DNA from: Desulfarculaceae bacterium
GTDB lineage: Bacteria > Desulfobacterota > Desulfarculia > Desulfarculales > Desulfarculaceae
DNA: 64,000 nt
Reading direction: 5' to 3'
NCBI GenBank assembly: GCA_021737145.1
Contig: JAIPEN010000002.1
Coordinates: 186,001 to 250,000, forward strand
In this document: positions 62,200-64,000 of the stretch, piece by piece
Layout: each line of letters opens with the position of its first letter
How positions within the stretch are numbered: position 1 is the first letter of the stretch
Program-made: the position numbers and the translations under genes
The notes under the pieces: generated by a model
The model's input: the letters and a program-made list of their open reading frames with translations, nothing else
Databases searched by the model: none
What the model was told of the DNA's origin: nothing

Positions 62200-63722
62200 G
62201 AGGCGAAGTGGGCGGTAAGGGCCGAGACCAGGGCCTCGATGGTGAAGGATTCGGGCTGCACCGCCACCTCCAGGCCATAGCCCCGGGCGGTGTCCCCGGT
62301 GATGGGCCCGATGGCCGCCACGGTCAACTGGCCGCTCTGGCTGAGGCGGGCCAGCTCGGCTTGGCCCTCCTTGTCCAGCATGGCCATGAGGTTGCTGACC
62401 GTGCTGGAGGCGGTGAAGGTGATCACGTCCAGGCCCTGGTTCAGGGCCTCGGCCAAGAGCTCGGGCGAGCCCTCGGGCGACACGGTGCGGTAGGCGGGCA
62501 CCACCTGCACCAGGTTGCCCCATTGGGCGATGGTTTCGGGCAGCACCTCGCGGGCCTCGGCCGCGCGGGGGATGAGCACCCGCTGGCCGGTGAGCCCCTG
62601 GGCCTGCAGGGCCTCGATGAGCCCCTCGGCCTGGAAGGTGCGCGCGGTCATGTCGGCCACCAGGCCGTGCGCCTTGAGCCCGGCGGCGGTGGCCGGTCCG
62701 ATGGCGGCCAGCTTGCAGCCGGACAGGGCCCGGGCGTCGCGGCCGGACTTGAGCAGGGCCTCGAAAAAGGCCTCCACCCCGTTGGGGCTGGTGAAGATCA
62801 CCCAGTGGAAGTCGTCCAGGATCTCAATGGCCGTATTCAGGGGCTCGGGGTCATCGGGCGGGCGGAAGGTGATGGTGGGCACCTCGATGACCCGGGCGCC
62901 CAGGGCCTTGAGGCCCTCGCTGAGCCGGGAGGCCTGCTTGCGGGCCCGGGTGACCAATACGCTCTTGCCGAACAGGGGCAGCTTCTCGAACCAGGCCAGC
63001 TCCTGGCGCAGGGCGGCCACCTGCCCCACGATGGTGATGGCCGGGGCCTTGAGCCCGGCCGAGCGCACCTTGCCGGCCAGGTCGGCCAATGTGCCGCTCA
63101 CCGTCTCTTGCTGGGGAGTGGTGCCCCAGCGGACGGCCGCCGCCGGGGTGGCCGGGTCGCGGCCGGCCTTCATGAGGCTGTCGCAGATGTGGGGCAAATT
63201 CTTCACCCCCATCAAAAACACCACCGTGCCGATCTGGGACAAAGCCTGCCAGTTGATGGTGGAGCCGGGCTTGGTGGGGTCCTCGTGGCCGGTCACGAAA
63301 GCCACCTCGGTGGTGGCGCGGCGGTCGGTGACCGGGATGCCGGCATAGGCCGGGGCCGCGATGGCGCTGGTAACGCCGGGCACCACCTCGAAGGCGTGGC
63401 CCCGGGCGGCCAGGGCGCTGGCCTCCTCGCCGCCGCGGCCGAACACGAAGGGGTCGCCGCCCTTGAGCCGGGCCACGATCTTGCCCTGGGCGGCCAGGTC
63501 CACCAGAAGCTGGTTGATCTGATCCTGGGTCTTGGTGTGGTCGCCGCCCTTTTTGCCCACGTAGATGCGCTCGGCCTCGGGCGGGGCCAGCTCCAGAAAC
63601 TCGGGGTTGGCCAAATAGTCGTAGACCACCACCTGGCAGGCGGCCAGCACCTCGGCCCCCTTCAAGGTGAGCAGGCCGGGGTCGCCCGGCCCCGCGCCGA
63701 TCAGATAGATCTTGCCGCTCAC
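62196..63722 (-). CDS. cobA-hemD: Fused uroporphyrinogen-III C-methyltransferase / uroporphyrinogen-III synthase
   Basis: A 508-residue fusion. Residues 1-245 are CobA/SUMT (IYLIGAGPGDPGLLTLKGAEVLAACQVVVYD, KGGDPFVFGRGGEEASAL, and MGVKNLPHICDSLMKAG), which methylates uroporphyrinogen III to precorrin-2 using SAM. Residues about 255-508 are HemD (GKSVLVTRARKQASRLSEGLKALGARVIEVPTI, ITFTASSTVSNLMAML), which closes hydroxymethylbilane to uroporphyrinogen III. The fusion leads to sirohaem, cobalamin and haem d1/haem. The start overlaps the hemC stop (ATGA), so the synthetic order hemC, hemD, cobA is coupled. Confidence 0.95.
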   Translation of the reverse strand: MSGKIYLIGAGPGDPGLLTLKGAEVLAACQVVVYDYLANPEFLELAPPEAERIYVGKKGGDHTKTQDQINQLLVDLAAQGKIVARLKGGDPFVFGRGGEEASALAARGHAFEVVPGVTSAIAAPAYAGIPVTDRRATTEVAFVTGHEDPTKPGSTINWQALSQIGTVVFLMGVKNLPHICDSLMKAGRDPATPAAAVRWGTTPQQETVSGTLADLAGKVRSAGLKAPAITIVGQVAALRQELAWFEKLPLFGKSVLVTRARKQASRLSEGLKALGARVIEVPTITFRPPDDPEPLNTAIEILDDFHWVIFTSPNGVEAFFEALLKSGRDARALSGCKLAAIGPATAAGLKAHGLVADMTARTFQAEGLIEALQAQGLTGQRVLIPRAAEAREVLPETIAQWGNLVQVVPAYRTVSPEGSPELLAEALNQGLDVITFTASSTVSNLMAMLDKEGQAELARLSQSGQLTVAAIGPITGDTARGYGLEVAVQPESFTIEALVSALTAHFAS

Positions 63723-64000
63723 AGGGGAGCCTCCCCGTAGACCTCGGCCAAGATCTCGCGTCCGCCGCCGTCCAGGATTTCCTGGGCCACTTGGGCGCCC
63801 ATGGCCGCGGCCTCGGCCGGCGGGGCCAGGCCGCCGCCGGTGACCAGGCGCTCGCCCCTGAGGTCGGCCACCAGGCCGCTGAACTTGACGATATTGTTTT
63901 CCACCACCGCGTGCCCGGCGATGGGCACCTGGCAGCCGCCTTCCAGCCGGGCCAAAAAGGCCCGCTCCGCGTCCACGGCGGCGGCGGTGTCCGGGTGGTT
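63719..64000 (-). CDS. hemC: Porphobilinogen deaminase, 3' part only
   Basis: The C-terminal ~93 residues of HemC, running off the window end. NHPDTAAAVDAERAFLARLEGGCQVPIAGHA carries the Cys (GGCQVP) that holds the dipyrromethane cofactor. It polymerises four porphobilinogens to hydroxymethylbilane, the substrate of the next gene's HemD domain. The stop overlaps the cobA-hemD start by ATGA. Confidence 0.93.
   Translation of the reverse strand, partial: NHPDTAAAVDAERAFLARLEGGCQVPIAGHAVVENNIVKFSGLVADLRGERLVTGGGLAPPAEAAAMGAQVAQEILDGGGREILAEVYGEAPL

Overview
The window is GC-rich, gene-dense bacterial chromosome from a Gram-negative organism: it encodes LptD, TamA/TamB, a rhomboid protease, a chemoreceptor, DUF3313 and YihY proteins. 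The combination of a HesB/IscA-like selenoprotein, a NifX/NifB-type cluster-binding protein, a DUF6178-like protein and the gene orders thrS-infC-rpmI-rplT-pheS-pheT-merR and rplM-rpsI-argC-truA suggests a high-GC member of the Desulfobacterota (deltaproteobacterial anaerobes, perhaps near Desulfarculales). That placement is inference; no rRNA gene is present. I see no phage, IS element or CRISPR array. It reads as core chromosome with a few accessory pockets.

Layout. 1-9.2 kb: a secreted phosphodiester-glycosidase-like protein, a CZB-type chemoreceptor, a small Cys-rich protein, two paralogous small AbrB-like/DUF2080-like proteins flanking a GNAT acetyltransferase, a two-subunit CoA-transferase, NAD kinase and a sensor kinase. 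9.4-15.5 kb: a secreted protein, a convergent rhomboid protease, then a plus-strand run from miaB through a bifunctional nuclease, a response-regulator/diguanylate cyclase, a PHP phosphoesterase and a YkgJ cysteine-cluster protein. 15.6-22 kb: thermonuclease, PhnP-like hydrolase, UbiE, a DUF6178-like protein and a large radical SAM protein. 22-27.7 kb: the HesB-like selenoprotein (in-frame UGA with a SECIS-like hairpin), enoyl-CoA hydratase, tRNA-Pro, Nudix hydrolase, a lipoprotein, a NifX-like protein and an NtrC-type regulator. 27.7-41.5 kb: nicotinate phosphoribosyltransferase, a kinase-BON fusion, tamB/tamA, and a plus-strand run of a kinase fusion, adenine deaminase, YihY and a methyltransferase.

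41.6-64 kb is mostly minus-strand housekeeping: merR, pheT, pheS, rplT, rpmI, infC (apparently starting at AUA), thrS, tRNA-Val, a FlgT-like secreted protein with three FPWEQ motifs, miaA, mutL, truA, argC, rpsI, rplM, lptD, folC, a UvrD/PcrA helicase, a fused cobA-hemD and the 3' part of hemC.

Functional links: miaB and miaA act on the same tRNA adenosine. hemC and cobA-hemD form the tetrapyrrole trunk. tamA/tamB and lptD build the outer membrane. ubiE makes the quinone. A dispersed intergenic repeat (three good copies and one degenerate) lies at about 17.2, 30.0, 41.5 and 53.5 kb. Many start codons are GTG or TTG, and ATGA/GTGA stop-start overlaps are common, so several operons are probably translationally coupled. 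The strongest unusual observations are the selenoprotein, the AUA-initiated infC, the repeat family, and the shared GTAGCTAC palindromes in front of the two AbrB-like genes.
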